Assembly (NCBI RefSeq): GCF_020733635.1
Contig: NZ_JAJFZL010000001.1
Span: forward strand, 4,278,001-4,342,000
DNA from: Nocardia spumae
Lineage (GTDB): Bacteria; Actinomycetota; Actinomycetes; Mycobacteriales; Mycobacteriaceae
Direction of reading: 5' to 3'
Length of the DNA: 64,000 bases
Below, piece after piece: positions 32,560 through 40,305 of the stretch. The position numbers and the translations under genes are program-made. Position 1 is the first letter of the stretch. Each line of letters opens with the position of its first letter. The notes under the pieces are model-generated. The model was given only the letters and a program-made list of their open reading frames with translations. It was not told the DNA's origin and searched no databases.

Positions 32560-33651
32560 GGGCTATCCGGGGCCAATTTGGGGCCAACGCCGCTCTGCGG
32601 GTGCTGAGACAGCTTCTGACCGTCATCCCGGAAAGCCTCGATATCGGGATGCAGGTAACGCTGAGTGATGCGCGGATCGGTGTGGCCGGCGATCCGCTGC
32701 AGCCGGTGTAGCGGGACACCGGCATCGGCGAACAGGTGAGCCCTGTATGCCGCAGGTCGTGGCGGCGGAGGTGCTCGAAGCCGAGTCGGGCCACTACTCG
32801 GTCCCAGTTCGTTGTGTCCCGCAGGACCGCGGTTGCGATCCGTCCTCCTTGTGGCCCCAGCCGGGACCGTTTGCCTTTCGTACGCTTATCTTTCATCCCG
32901 CCCGGCCCCGGTGTTGTCTGGCGCCGGAGGGTCCGCACCCACTGCTCGGTGTCGATATCGCCCACTCGGCAACCCGAAACCTCGCCGATCCGCGGCGCGG
33001 TGCACGCGGCGAACACGACGGCGTCTCCCCAACCGCGATAATGACCGTGTGATGCCTCCACCAGTGCGTCAGCCAGCTGTTGCAGCGCTTCCCAGTTCGG
33101 CGGAGCCAGCGATCTCGGATCGTCGATCTCGTCCTCGTACTTGACGAGTTGACGCTGCCAACCGGTCACGTCGACGCGGTTGCGGTCGATCACCTCGTCT
33201 CCCACGGCCTGATTCAGCACTTGGGCCAGTGCCGCGAGGGTGTTCTTGATGGTCGATTCACCGCAGCCGGCCTCGATCCACTTCGTGACAGCTCGGTCGA
33301 CCACCCCGGTTGTCACCATCGTGATCGGCAAATGTCCGAGCGACTTCACCACCCGCGATCGCCAGACCGCCCGATACGGATCCGGAGTCTTGGGCTCCAC
33401 CCCACGCATCGCGTTGTCCCAGTGCGCATTTCCGTATTCGGCCAGGATCGATGTGGCGGTTTCTCGACCTGTTCGATCCACGCTCTGGCCTCCTCCTCGG
33501 TGGCGAACGATTCAGACGTCGAGTCACGGCGCTTCGCGACCGGATCGGTCCAAGGCACCCGTGCCCGGCATCGGCCGGCCTTCCCTCGAACTTCGACGTA
33601 GCCGGCCAACGCGACGCCCTGCGGCACCAGGTCGATCCGGTCGTCACTCAT
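32560..33651 (-). pseudogene. Decayed second integrase
   Basis: This copy is closely similar to the integrase at 11,187-12,461 over most of its length (for example ESTIKNTLAALAQVLNQAVG and HLRRHDLRHTGLT). It is broken by a deletion of about 28 bp near 33,460 that shifts the frame after ARAWIEQVE, a deletion of about 50 codons in the catalytic domain between RTKGKRSR and GPQGGRIA, and a frameshift just after the HxxR box. The start ATG at 33,651 (MSDDRIDLV) is still present. It cannot make an active recombinase. Confidence 0.9.
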
Positions 33652-33757
33652 CAGGCTGCTGCCGTGGGGTCGACACGCCTGCCCTGCGGGTAGGCAATCA
33701 GGTCCGCACCGTTGTATCCGGTCGTCCGATCGGAGATCGTGACCAACGGCGGCCCTA
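33651..33757 (-). pseudogene. Excisionase 3' fragment
   Basis: The minus strand keeps the end of the excisionase (VTISDRTTGYNGADLIAY, then GRRVDPTAAA) with its stop overlapping the integrase start as in the intact copy. Similarity stops near 33,757, where unrelated DNA begins. The rest of the second element is gone. Confidence 0.8.
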
Positions 33758-34060
33758 CCGGCTCGAATGGCGTTTCGAAAACCATCACCCGAATGATGAG
33801 ATGCCATTTTCAGCAAGGGCATGGGTATCGCCGCACCGCAGATCGGGATACCTCGGTCGGGCGCGCGGTGTCGCCGGAAATCGTTCGAGCACAGCGGGAC
33901 TGGCCGAATCAGGTGTCGGTCGACGATCCGGTGCCGCCGGAACGCGGTGTCCCGGCCTGCGTGAGGGCGCTCGCGTAATCGGCGTATTCCAAGGCCGGAC
34001 GGCGTTATCGTCGCGGGGCCCGATCACCGCCGCGAAGTCTCGAACCCAGGCGGTGCGGGT
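33758..34060. other. Gap after the element remnant
   Basis: About 300 bp between the excisionase fragment and the next gene. I see no gene, no further copy of the attachment core and no clear hairpin. It is probably the scar where the second element was lost. Confidence 0.4.
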
Positions 34061-35125
34061 TCAGACCTCTTGGGTGCGGCGTTCGATGACAACGAGCGGG
34101 ATTTCGCGGTGGGATTTCGCCTGGTAGGTGTCGTAGAGCGGAAAGATCGCGGTCATGAGGTGCCACAGCGGTGGTTTCTCTTCGGCGGTCGCCGGTCGCG
34201 CACGCCCGGTGAATTTCTCCGCTCCGACCTGGACTGTGACGTCCGGGTCCGCGAGCAGGTTGAGGTACCACGCGGGGTGGGTGGGCGATCCGGCATTCGA
34301 GGCCACCAGGACGTAGCGGTCGTCGTCCTCTCCGTAGATCAACGCGGTGCGTCGGAGCTTTCCTGATTTCCTTCCGCGCGTGGTGAGCAGCAGCGAGGGC
34401 CAGCCCTGGTAGAGGTGGCCACTCTGCCCGTCGGTCTCGACGTAGTCTCGGATGTGGTCCGCCACCCAGTCTGTCGGGCTGTCGTGGACGTCGTCGGGTT
34501 CGGGCGCCGAACTCTCGGATAGGCTGTGCAGCAGGTGGTATCGCGTGAATCCGCTGTCGGTGACCCCAGGGAATTCTTTCACTCGCCGCCAGCCGCTGCC
34601 TGATCCGATCATGCCTTGGCCCGACCGTTCGATCGCGTCGCGATGGGCGTCCGCAGTTGTCCATTCCGCGTAGGGGAGCACTCGGGTGCCGTCGGTGCTG
34701 ACGTGGAAGTGGCCGGAGATACCGCCGGGGTGTGGGTCGGTTTCGCCGGCCATTGCGTCGAAAACCGTATCGACCCAGCGTCGTTGCCGATCGTGATCGG
34801 GTCCGTCGAACTCGACGTCGAGGATGACGATGCATCCTGGAACCGGTGGATTCACCCCAACGCTGCTGCGATACAGCCGATATTCAACTGCTTCGATGCC
34901 TGCGAATCCGGTCAGATATTCGCGGCCGGCTTCGCCGTTTCGCCACTGGGTGTAGGTGACGTTCTTCTCACCGTCGGTGCTCACGAACGCGGTGCACGAG
35001 ATGAGTTCCTTCGGCCAGGAGCCGCGTTCCAGATCGGCGAAGACCTCCGCCACCGCCGACCTCACGATCAGGACGGTGTCGACGTCGGGATGTGCGATGT
35101 CGGGCAATACATTACGGGCGATCAT
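34061..35125 (-). CDS. Fusion of ABM-type monooxygenase and deazaflavin (F420)-dependent reductase-like domains
   Basis: The 354-residue protein joins two families. Residues 1-200 contain antibiotic-biosynthesis-monooxygenase-like (ABM) repeats (FVSTDGEKNVTYTQWRNGEA and HVSTDGTRVLPYAEWTTADA are internal duplicates). Residues about 215-354 match the nitroreductase family of deazaflavin-dependent proteins (Ddn type): LLLTTRGRKSGKLRRTALIY, then SNAGSPTHPAWYLNLLADPD. It may oxidise or reduce quinone-like compounds with F420 or similar cofactors. GGAGAG precedes the ATG. It lies downstream of the FMN reductase, and both are probable SoxR targets. Confidence 0.82.
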   Translation of the reverse strand: MIARNVLPDIAHPDVDTVLIVRSAVAEVFADLERGSWPKELISCTAFVSTDGEKNVTYTQWRNGEAGREYLTGFAGIEAVEYRLYRSSVGVNPPVPGCIVILDVEFDGPDHDRQRRWVDTVFDAMAGETDPHPGGISGHFHVSTDGTRVLPYAEWTTADAHRDAIERSGQGMIGSGSGWRRVKEFPGVTDSGFTRYHLLHSLSESSAPEPDDVHDSPTDWVADHIRDYVETDGQSGHLYQGWPSLLLTTRGRKSGKLRRTALIYGEDDDRYVLVASNAGSPTHPAWYLNLLADPDVTVQVGAEKFTGRARPATAEEKPPLWHLMTAIFPLYDTYQAKSHREIPLVVIERRTQEV

Positions 35126-35160
35126 GATTCACTCTCCGGTCATCGGTGGTCGGGGGCGGT

Positions 35161-35742
35161 TCAGGCGGCGTAGGGGTGCTCGGATCGAGCGACTTCCAGG
35201 GCTCGGCCGAACCAGAGGAGTTGATCGATCAACTTCGCGGCGGCGGCGTCACTGGCCGCCGTGGATGTCAGCTCGCCCGATGCGCTCATGGCGTTGTGAA
35301 AGCTCACGGTTTCGCGAACAGTCACCGCATGCAGTTCGGTGAAGACCTGCCGAAGGTGCTCGACTGCGCGAAGTCCGCCTGCCATGCCGCCGTAGGAGAC
35401 GAATCCGATCGGCTTGGCTTGCCACTGGGTGTAATGCCAGTCGATGGCGTTCTTCAGCGGCGCGGGATAGCTGTGGTTGTACTCCGGTGTCACCACGACG
35501 AATGCGTCGGCGGCCGCGAGGCGCGGGCTGACAGCCGCCGGTGCCGCGGCCTCCTGCGCCCCGAGTTCGGTCGACAGCCGTTCGGGCAGAGGCGATTCCG
35601 CGAGGTCGATGACATCGACGGTGATTCCCGCACGCTGCTCGGCGTGTTCGACGAACCAGTTGGCGACTGTCGGGCCGAATCGGCCCGTGCGGGTGCTGCC
35701 GACGATCACGGCGAGGGTCAGTGGACTTTCGGATGCGGTCAT
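35161..35742 (-). CDS. NADPH-dependent FMN reductase
   Basis: A 193-residue flavodoxin-fold reductase: LAVIVGSTRTGRFGPTVANW at the FMN phosphate site, VVVTPEYNHSYPAPLKNAID, and PIGFVSYGGMAGGLRAVEHL. It transfers electrons from NADPH to flavin or quinones. ATG 35742 is chosen because GAGG lies upstream; an in-frame start eight codons earlier would lie on the operator. It is divergent from soxR, and homologous FMN reductases are known SoxR targets in Streptomyces. Confidence 0.88.
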   Translation of the reverse strand: MTASESPLTLAVIVGSTRTGRFGPTVANWFVEHAEQRAGITVDVIDLAESPLPERLSTELGAQEAAAPAAVSPRLAAADAFVVVTPEYNHSYPAPLKNAIDWHYTQWQAKPIGFVSYGGMAGGLRAVEHLRQVFTELHAVTVRETVSFHNAMSASGELTSTAASDAAAAKLIDQLLWFGRALEVARSEHPYAA

Positions 35743-35751
35743 ACGAAAAGC

Positions 35752-35775
35752 CTCGAACTTAAACACGAGTTCAAG
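35752..35775. promoter_or_regulatory. Probable SoxR box
   Basis: CTCGAACT (35752-35759) and AGTTCAAG (35768-35775) are inverted arms with one mismatch and an 8-bp spacer, in the short gap between the FMN reductase gene and soxR. MerR-type activators bind such symmetric sites inside promoters with a long spacer. Confidence 0.65.
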
Positions 35776-35794
35776 TCAAGGTAGTGTGAGCCGC

Positions 35795-36250
35795 GTGACA
35801 CCGCCGCATCCTGAAGTCGCCGAAGTGACGATCGGCGAACTGGCCGAACGCAGTGGCGTTCCGGCCTCGGCGCTGCGCTTCTATGAGCGGCAGGGGCTCA
35901 TCCACAGTCGTCGCACCACCGGGAATCAGCGTCGCTATACCCGTGCGACGTTGCGGCAGGTTGCCTTCATCCGCGCCTCACACCATCTGGGCATTCCCCT
36001 GTCGGTGATCGGCAAGGTCCTGGCACTGCTGCCACCCGGTGAAATACCGGGCCAGGAGTTCTGGGCCAGGGCGTCCGATTGCTGGACCGAGGACATCAAC
36101 TCCAGAATCGCGCGGCTGGAGCGGATGCGCGATCGGTTCTCCGAATGCATCGGCTGCGGCTGCCTGTCGTTCCAGCAATGCGCACTCGTCAACCCGAACG
36201 ACGAACTCGGCAAAGAGGGTTCGGGTCCGCGGCGGCTCTTCGACAACTGA
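35795..36250 (+). CDS. soxR: Redox-sensitive regulator SoxR
   Basis: A 151-residue MerR-family protein. The N-terminal winged helix is TIGELAERSGVPASALRFYE with the RTTGNQRRYTR wing, then a dimer helix, and the iron-sulfur site CIGCGCLSFQQC (cysteines 118, 121, 123 and 129) that holds a [2Fe-2S] cluster. In actinomycetes SoxR answers redox-active metabolites rather than superoxide alone. The start may be GTG 35795 or GTG 35786. It is divergent from the FMN reductase and ABM-Ddn genes, which it probably activates. Confidence 0.92.
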   Translation: MTPPHPEVAEVTIGELAERSGVPASALRFYERQGLIHSRRTTGNQRRYTRATLRQVAFIRASHHLGIPLSVIGKVLALLPPGEIPGQEFWARASDCWTEDINSRIARLERMRDRFSECIGCGCLSFQQCALVNPNDELGKEGSGPRRLFDN

Positions 36251-36289
36251 GGCGTCGCTGTCTCGCAGGATCGTCGGCCTCGAACACTG

Positions 36290-36470
36290 CTGCGGTTCGC
36301 CACGTCGAAGAAATACTTCAGCTGGTCGGAGGCGTCTTTCCCCGTGCGGGTCGTCAGGTCCAGACGATGGATCTCATCGACGAGGACCAGCCCTGTGCCC
36401 GCGCGGCGCATCATCGCCGCGACGGTGTGCGCCAACGCTTGGGGGCTGTCGTGGCGCCCGACCGGCAATC
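36290..36470 (-). pseudogene. Fragment of a TniB-like transposition ATPase
   Basis: The minus strand encodes AHTVAAMMRRAGTGLVLVDEIHRLDLTT..., then GKDASDQLKYFFDVAN. This is the Walker B region and following helix of AAA+ ATPases such as TniB and related transposition or ATP-binding proteins. Neither the Walker A part nor the rest is present, and the frame degenerates on both sides. It is a remnant of a lost transposon. Confidence 0.55.
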
Positions 36471-36731
36471 TCAGATTTTCGAGTCCTCACCCGCGCCCAC
36501 CGCTCGAGGGCCTCCCGATTGTCGGGAGCGGTCTCGGAGATTCGGCGGTGGACTATCTTCCGTACTGTCAGAGGCAGTTTCGGCTGCTGGCCCTCGAGAC
36601 GACCCTCGCGCGGGCCTCGGCTTCCCTCGCGGGTGCGCGGTTGGTTGGGGTCAGCCTCGAACTCGGCGACCACAGCGAGGGTTTGCGGGACGCCTTGTCC
36701 CTGCGTGCGGCCCCGGAGAGGGGTCGGAGGT
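36471..36731. other. Unassigned stretch beside the ATPase fragment
   Basis: About 260 bp with a minus-strand open frame (VPQTLAVVAEFEADPNQ..., ETAPDNREALERWARV) that reads like protein but matches no family I know. It may be another piece of the lost transposon. I would not call it a gene. Confidence 0.3.
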
Positions 36732-37307
36732 TCAGCGGCGATGGTCGAGTTCGACGCTGATGGCGTCGGTGAGCAGTGCGCGAGCTCGGTCGAGGCTGAT
36801 CGAGCCGCTGTTCCAGCGCTGGCTGAGTCCTTCGACAAGGGCGGTGAGGCGTTCAGCGGCGGCGATGGCGTCGATCCCGGTGCTGATCGTACCGGCGTCT
36901 TGGGCGTGGCCGATCAGTGCCGCGATGTCGGCGTTCCAGGCGTCGGTGGTGGTGCGCAAGGCTTCGCGCAGGTCGGGATGGAACACCGCGCTGGCGCGTA
37001 GTTCGCCCCAGGCGATACTGGTTTCCCGGACGTCGTCGCTGTCTTGCAGTTCCAGCAGCAGCATGGTTTCGACTCGGACGCGGGCATCTGCGTGGGCGAG
37101 GGCGTGGTCGGTGTAGTTCGTGGCGCGGTGGTTGATGTGTTCGAGTGCGGCGTGCAGCACTCCGGCGCGGTCATGGAAGTGGTAGTAGATGAGCGCAGTG
37201 GACACTCCCGCCGCGGCGGCGAGTTTCTCGATGCGCAATCCGCGGACGCCGTCGCGGGCGATGACGCGGACGGCGGCTTCCAAGATCTGGGTTCGACGCT
37301 TCGACAC
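36732..37307 (-). CDS. TetR family transcriptional regulator
   Basis: A 191-residue regulator: RRTQILEAAVRVIARDGVRG, then IEKLAAAAGVSTALIYYHF as helix-turn-helix, and a BetI-like ligand domain. GTG 37307 follows GAGGACTC. It lies 106 bp after the agmatine deiminase gene on the same strand, so the two are probably one operon and the regulator may control it through the palindrome at 38677-38694. Confidence 0.86.
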   Translation of the reverse strand: MSKRRTQILEAAVRVIARDGVRGLRIEKLAAAAGVSTALIYYHFHDRAGVLHAALEHINHRATNYTDHALAHADARVRVETMLLLELQDSDDVRETSIAWGELRASAVFHPDLREALRTTTDAWNADIAALIGHAQDAGTISTGIDAIAAAERLTALVEGLSQRWNSGSISLDRARALLTDAISVELDHRR

Positions 37308-37413
37308 GAGTCCTCACAGTAGGTCCGGGGTGACCGGTCCGGGCGGGCGGCGTTTCGGACCGATCGCCGGAGTCGGCGAGTTGCAGCTGTAGCCGACGTG
37401 CACGGTGCCGCTG

Positions 37414-38541
37414 TCAGGCTGCGGGTTGCTGCTGGGTGGTGCAATGGATGCCGCCGCCGCCCGCGGCGATACCGTCGATGGCGATCTGCACGACCTGGCG
37501 ATCCGGAAACAGGCGCTGCAGCGTGGAGTGCGCGGCCGCATCGGTTTCCGGGGCACCGAACTGCGGGGCGATCACGCCGCCGTTGCAGACGTAGAAGTTG
37601 ATGTAGCCGGCGGCGAAGTCTTCGCCGGCGTCCCGAAAGCGCAATTCGCTTGGCGCCTCCAGCGTTTCGATCTCGAGCGGACGGCCGTGCGCGTCGGTCG
37701 CGTTGTGCAGGATGTCGAGGTGCCGGCGGGTCACGTCGTAGTCGAAGGACTCCTCGTCGTTGTCGAGCCCGGCGACCACCACCCCGGGTCCGGCGAAGCG
37801 GGCGTAGAAATCGGTGTGGCCGTCGGTGATGTCGTGCCCAGTGATGCCCGGCAGCCAGATCACCTTCTCGATGCCGAGTAGGTAGGCGAGTTCCTTCTCT
37901 ACGTCGGGCTTCTTCCAGCCCCGATTCCGGTTGTTGTCGAGCACGCAACTTTCGGTGATGATCGCGGTACCCTCCCCGTCGACCTCGAGGGCGCCGCCTT
38001 CGAGCACCAGGTCGGTGCGTAGCCGCTCGACCCCGGCGCGGCCGGTGACCAGCGCGGCGACTTTCGCGTCGCGGCGGTGCTCTTGTTTTCCGCCCCAGCC
38101 GTTGAAATTGAAGTCCACCCCGGCATGTCCGCTGGGGCCGGTGACGAACACCGGGCCGGTGTCACGCATCCACAGATCATCGATCTCAGCAGGGATCAAC
38201 TCGACGTTCGCGCCCCCGACCAGAGTCTGGGCCAGCCCCATCTCGCCGGGGCGTACCAGCATCGACACTGGTTCGAACCCGGCGATAGTGGTGGCGATGG
38301 TAGCCAAGTCGTGTTGGGCTTGCGGCAGCAGTTTCGCGCCCCAGATGCGTTCGCTGGCACCGAAGGCCATCCAGGTCCGCGCGTGCGGCTGCCCTTCCTC
38401 GGGCATCATCCACCGTCTCCCATCGTGTGTACCGCTGCTGGTCGTGCCGCCGCCCCCCGGCAGGTCTCGGTCATCGCAGCCCGCCAGCAGCATGGTGCCG
38501 ATCGCAGTCATCGAGGCCTGAAGGAATGCGCGTCGCCGCAT
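37414..38541 (-). CDS. Agmatine deiminase family lipoprotein
   Basis: The 375-residue enzyme hydrolyses a guanidino group (agmatine to N-carbamoylputrescine and ammonia, or peptidyl-arginine-like substrates). Catalytic blocks are DLWMRDTGP, GVDFNFNGWGGKQEHR, LVLEGGALEVDGEG, GHDITDGHTDFYAR, and the nucleophilic cysteine in GGGGIHCTTQQQP. Unusually, it begins with MRRRAFLQASM and the lipobox LLAGC (cysteine 22), so it is exported, perhaps by the Tat route, and anchored to the membrane outside. AGGAGA precedes the ATG. A TetR gene follows. Confidence 0.88.
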   Translation of the reverse strand: MRRRAFLQASMTAIGTMLLAGCDDRDLPGGGGTTSSGTHDGRRWMMPEEGQPHARTWMAFGASERIWGAKLLPQAQHDLATIATTIAGFEPVSMLVRPGEMGLAQTLVGGANVELIPAEIDDLWMRDTGPVFVTGPSGHAGVDFNFNGWGGKQEHRRDAKVAALVTGRAGVERLRTDLVLEGGALEVDGEGTAIITESCVLDNNRNRGWKKPDVEKELAYLLGIEKVIWLPGITGHDITDGHTDFYARFAGPGVVVAGLDNDEESFDYDVTRRHLDILHNATDAHGRPLEIETLEAPSELRFRDAGEDFAAGYINFYVCNGGVIAPQFGAPETDAAAHSTLQRLFPDRQVVQIAIDGIAAGGGGIHCTTQQQPAA

Positions 38542-38676
38542 AACGGGGTTCTCCTATGTCGTGGACATGTGTGCGACGAGTCCCTTGCAACGCGTCGGAC
38601 GGCTAGCACTGCCTCTGTGGTGCGCGCAGGCCGCCGGACGAGTCGAGCGATCCGCTGGCAACCCCAGGCTAGTGTC

Positions 38677-38694
38677 TGACTAAAATTTCAGTCA
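38677..38694. promoter_or_regulatory. Palindrome upstream of the agmatine deiminase gene
   Basis: TGACTAAAATTTCAGTCA is an 18-bp palindrome with one mismatched pair. It overlaps a TTGACT -35-like element on the leftward strand about 135 bp before the agmatine deiminase start. It is a candidate operator for the TetR protein encoded downstream. Confidence 0.5.
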
Positions 38695-38816
38695 AGTTGT
38701 GACCGACAGGCGTCACCCCAAGGCCAACGCGTTCTGACCGCTCCGAACGCGCCGGCCGCAGCGGTGACTGATCTCTCCCTGACCTGAACACCCCGGGCAA
38801 AGGCACAATTGAAGGA

Positions 38817-39587
38817 ATGAAAGCCCTGCAGCCGAGTCCCAGCGCCGACGACGAGCCTCCCGGCAACCGGGAGCGGGTCACCATCGATGACGTCCGAGCG
38901 CTTCGCGAGCAGTTCCGCGATTTCATGCTCGGCTACAAGTTCGCGATCGACGAAATCACAACCAAGATCAACATCTTGCGTGAGGACTTCAGCAACACAC
39001 ACGAGTACAACCCGATCGAGCACGTGAGGTCGCGGCTCAAGTCACCCGAAAGCGTTCTGGAAAAGGCTCAGCGCAAGAACTACGCGATGAACCTATCCTC
39101 CATTCGAGCGAACGTGCTCGACATCGCAGGGGTCCGGGTGGTCTGCAGCTTTATCTCCGATATCGTCGTGATCAGAGACATGCTCGTCGGCCAGGAGGAC
39201 ATCACGCTGCTGGACGAACGCGACTACATCACGCACCGCAAACCGAACGGCTACCGGAGCCTGCATCTGATCGTGTCGATCCCGGTGTTCCGCTCCGACC
39301 GCACCGAGCGGATGCCGGTCGAAATCCAGATCCGCACCATCGCGATGGACTTCTGGGCGAGCCTCGAACACAAGATCCACTACAAGTACAGCGGCGAGGT
39401 GCCTCCGAATCTCCGCGGCGATCTGGCCCGAGCCGCCGAGGTGGCCGGGCAGCTGGACGAGAAGATGGAGGCCCTGCACCGACAGGTCGAGCACACCACG
39501 CACACCCCGCCCGATCCTCTCGATTCACTGGACCTCGGCCGGCTGTACAGCCTCGCCACGAACCTCTCCCACAGCCGGCGAACCTGA
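38817..39587 (+). CDS. Small alarmone synthetase (RelA/SpoT domain)
   Basis: A 256-residue stand-alone (p)ppGpp synthetase. It shows LDIAGVRVVCSFISDI, RKPNGYRSLHLIVSIPV, and VEIQIRTIAMDFWASLEHKI with the catalytic glutamate, followed by a helical C-terminus. It lacks the HD hydrolase and the ribosome-binding regions of long Rel proteins, so it is of the RelP/RelQ type, which are usually controlled by transcription or tetramer binding. The sequence GAAGGA directly abuts the ATG, which is too close for a normal ribosome site, so translation may be weak or leaderless. Confidence 0.9.
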   Translation: MKALQPSPSADDEPPGNRERVTIDDVRALREQFRDFMLGYKFAIDEITTKINILREDFSNTHEYNPIEHVRSRLKSPESVLEKAQRKNYAMNLSSIRANVLDIAGVRVVCSFISDIVVIRDMLVGQEDITLLDERDYITHRKPNGYRSLHLIVSIPVFRSDRTERMPVEIQIRTIAMDFWASLEHKIHYKYSGEVPPNLRGDLARAAEVAGQLDEKMEALHRQVEHTTHTPPDPLDSLDLGRLYSLATNLSHSRRT

Positions 39588-39744
39588 GCCGGGCCCCATG
39601 CCCTGCCCGATCGCTGCCGTGCCTGGTCAAGCTCCCCTCGCAGCCGATGCGGCAGTTCACTTCGATTGCGGGACTTCGTATCCGGAGTCGGCAGCAGCGA
39701 TTCGGTCACCCCGCTGCCCGATATCGCGGCCCGGCGGGTGACCG

Positions 39745-39943
39745 ACATCGGCTGATCACTGAACCATTCTCCGAACACCGATGCCATCGTGACCGAATGC
39801 GTCGCCCAGCTGACCCCGCCGACGACGGTCAGGGCACGAACTTTGCGCGGATACCAGGTCGCTCCGGCGGCCATGTTCACGCCGATGCGACCCACCGGGA
39901 TGTAGCGGGCCGTGATGGTCAGCAGCGCGGGTGCCGGCGCCAC
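39745..39943 (-). pseudogene. Fragment of a DedA-family membrane protein
   Basis: The minus strand encodes TARYIPVGRIGVNMAAGATW, then PRKVRALTVVGGVSWATHSV and EWFSDQP. This is the conserved arginine/glycine segment of DedA (SNARE-associated, VTT) transporters. Only this middle piece remains; both ends run into unrelated frames. Confidence 0.6.
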
Positions 39944-39989
39944 CGCCGGCTGTGCGACTTCTTCACCTGTCCACGATTTCGGACTCCCT

Positions 39990-40200
39990 CACCAGCCTTG
40001 ACCCGCGTCACGGGCCGGGGCCGCATGTCGGTTGCGCCAGCGGATGTAGCCGGCGATCGCGACGTCGTGCTCTTCGTGGCCGCGGTGATCAGTGCCGTTC
40101 AGCGCAAAGCACCGGTGCTCCCCTCACTCGCGCACGACGCGATTCACCATGACGAACAGGTCGGCAGGAACACCCGCCCGACGTCGTTGCCCGCACACCA
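39990..40200 (-). pseudogene. IS630-type transposase 3' remnant
   Basis: Across one frameshift the minus strand reads VGRVFLPTCSSW, then LNRV, and FALNGTDHRGHEEHDVAIAG followed by YIRWRNRHAAP. The order PTxSSWLNRxE, FALxGTDH and YIRWRNRH is the C-terminal end of IS630-family DDE transposases. The rest of the element is missing. Confidence 0.65.
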
Positions 40201-40276
40201 AGCCCGGACCGGGGCGTGCTCGCGCACCGGGTAATCGTCCAGGGGCAGGCACAGTTTCCGCTTGGCCCAGCACCCA

Positions 40277-40304
40277 CAGTCAGTGCACAGTCGTACACTG
40301 ACTG
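40277..40304. promoter_or_regulatory. Inverted repeat over a probable -10, one base before a start codon
   Basis: CAGTCAGTG (40277-40285) and CACTGACTG (40296-40304) are perfect inverted arms with a 10-bp spacer. The right half contains TACACT (40294-40299), a good -10 hexamer. The downstream ATG at 40306 has no ribosome site, which suggests a leaderless message and a repressor that sits on the promoter. Confidence 0.55.
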
Positions 40305-40305
40305 G

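Noticed and set aside
33758..34060. A third copy of the tRNA-Pro attachment core beyond the integrase remnant
   Set aside because: I looked for the core letters after the remnant and saw none inside this stretch.
34005..34835. Minus-strand 276-codon frame
   Set aside because: It is an arginine/proline-rich shadow of the ABM-Ddn fusion gene in another phase.
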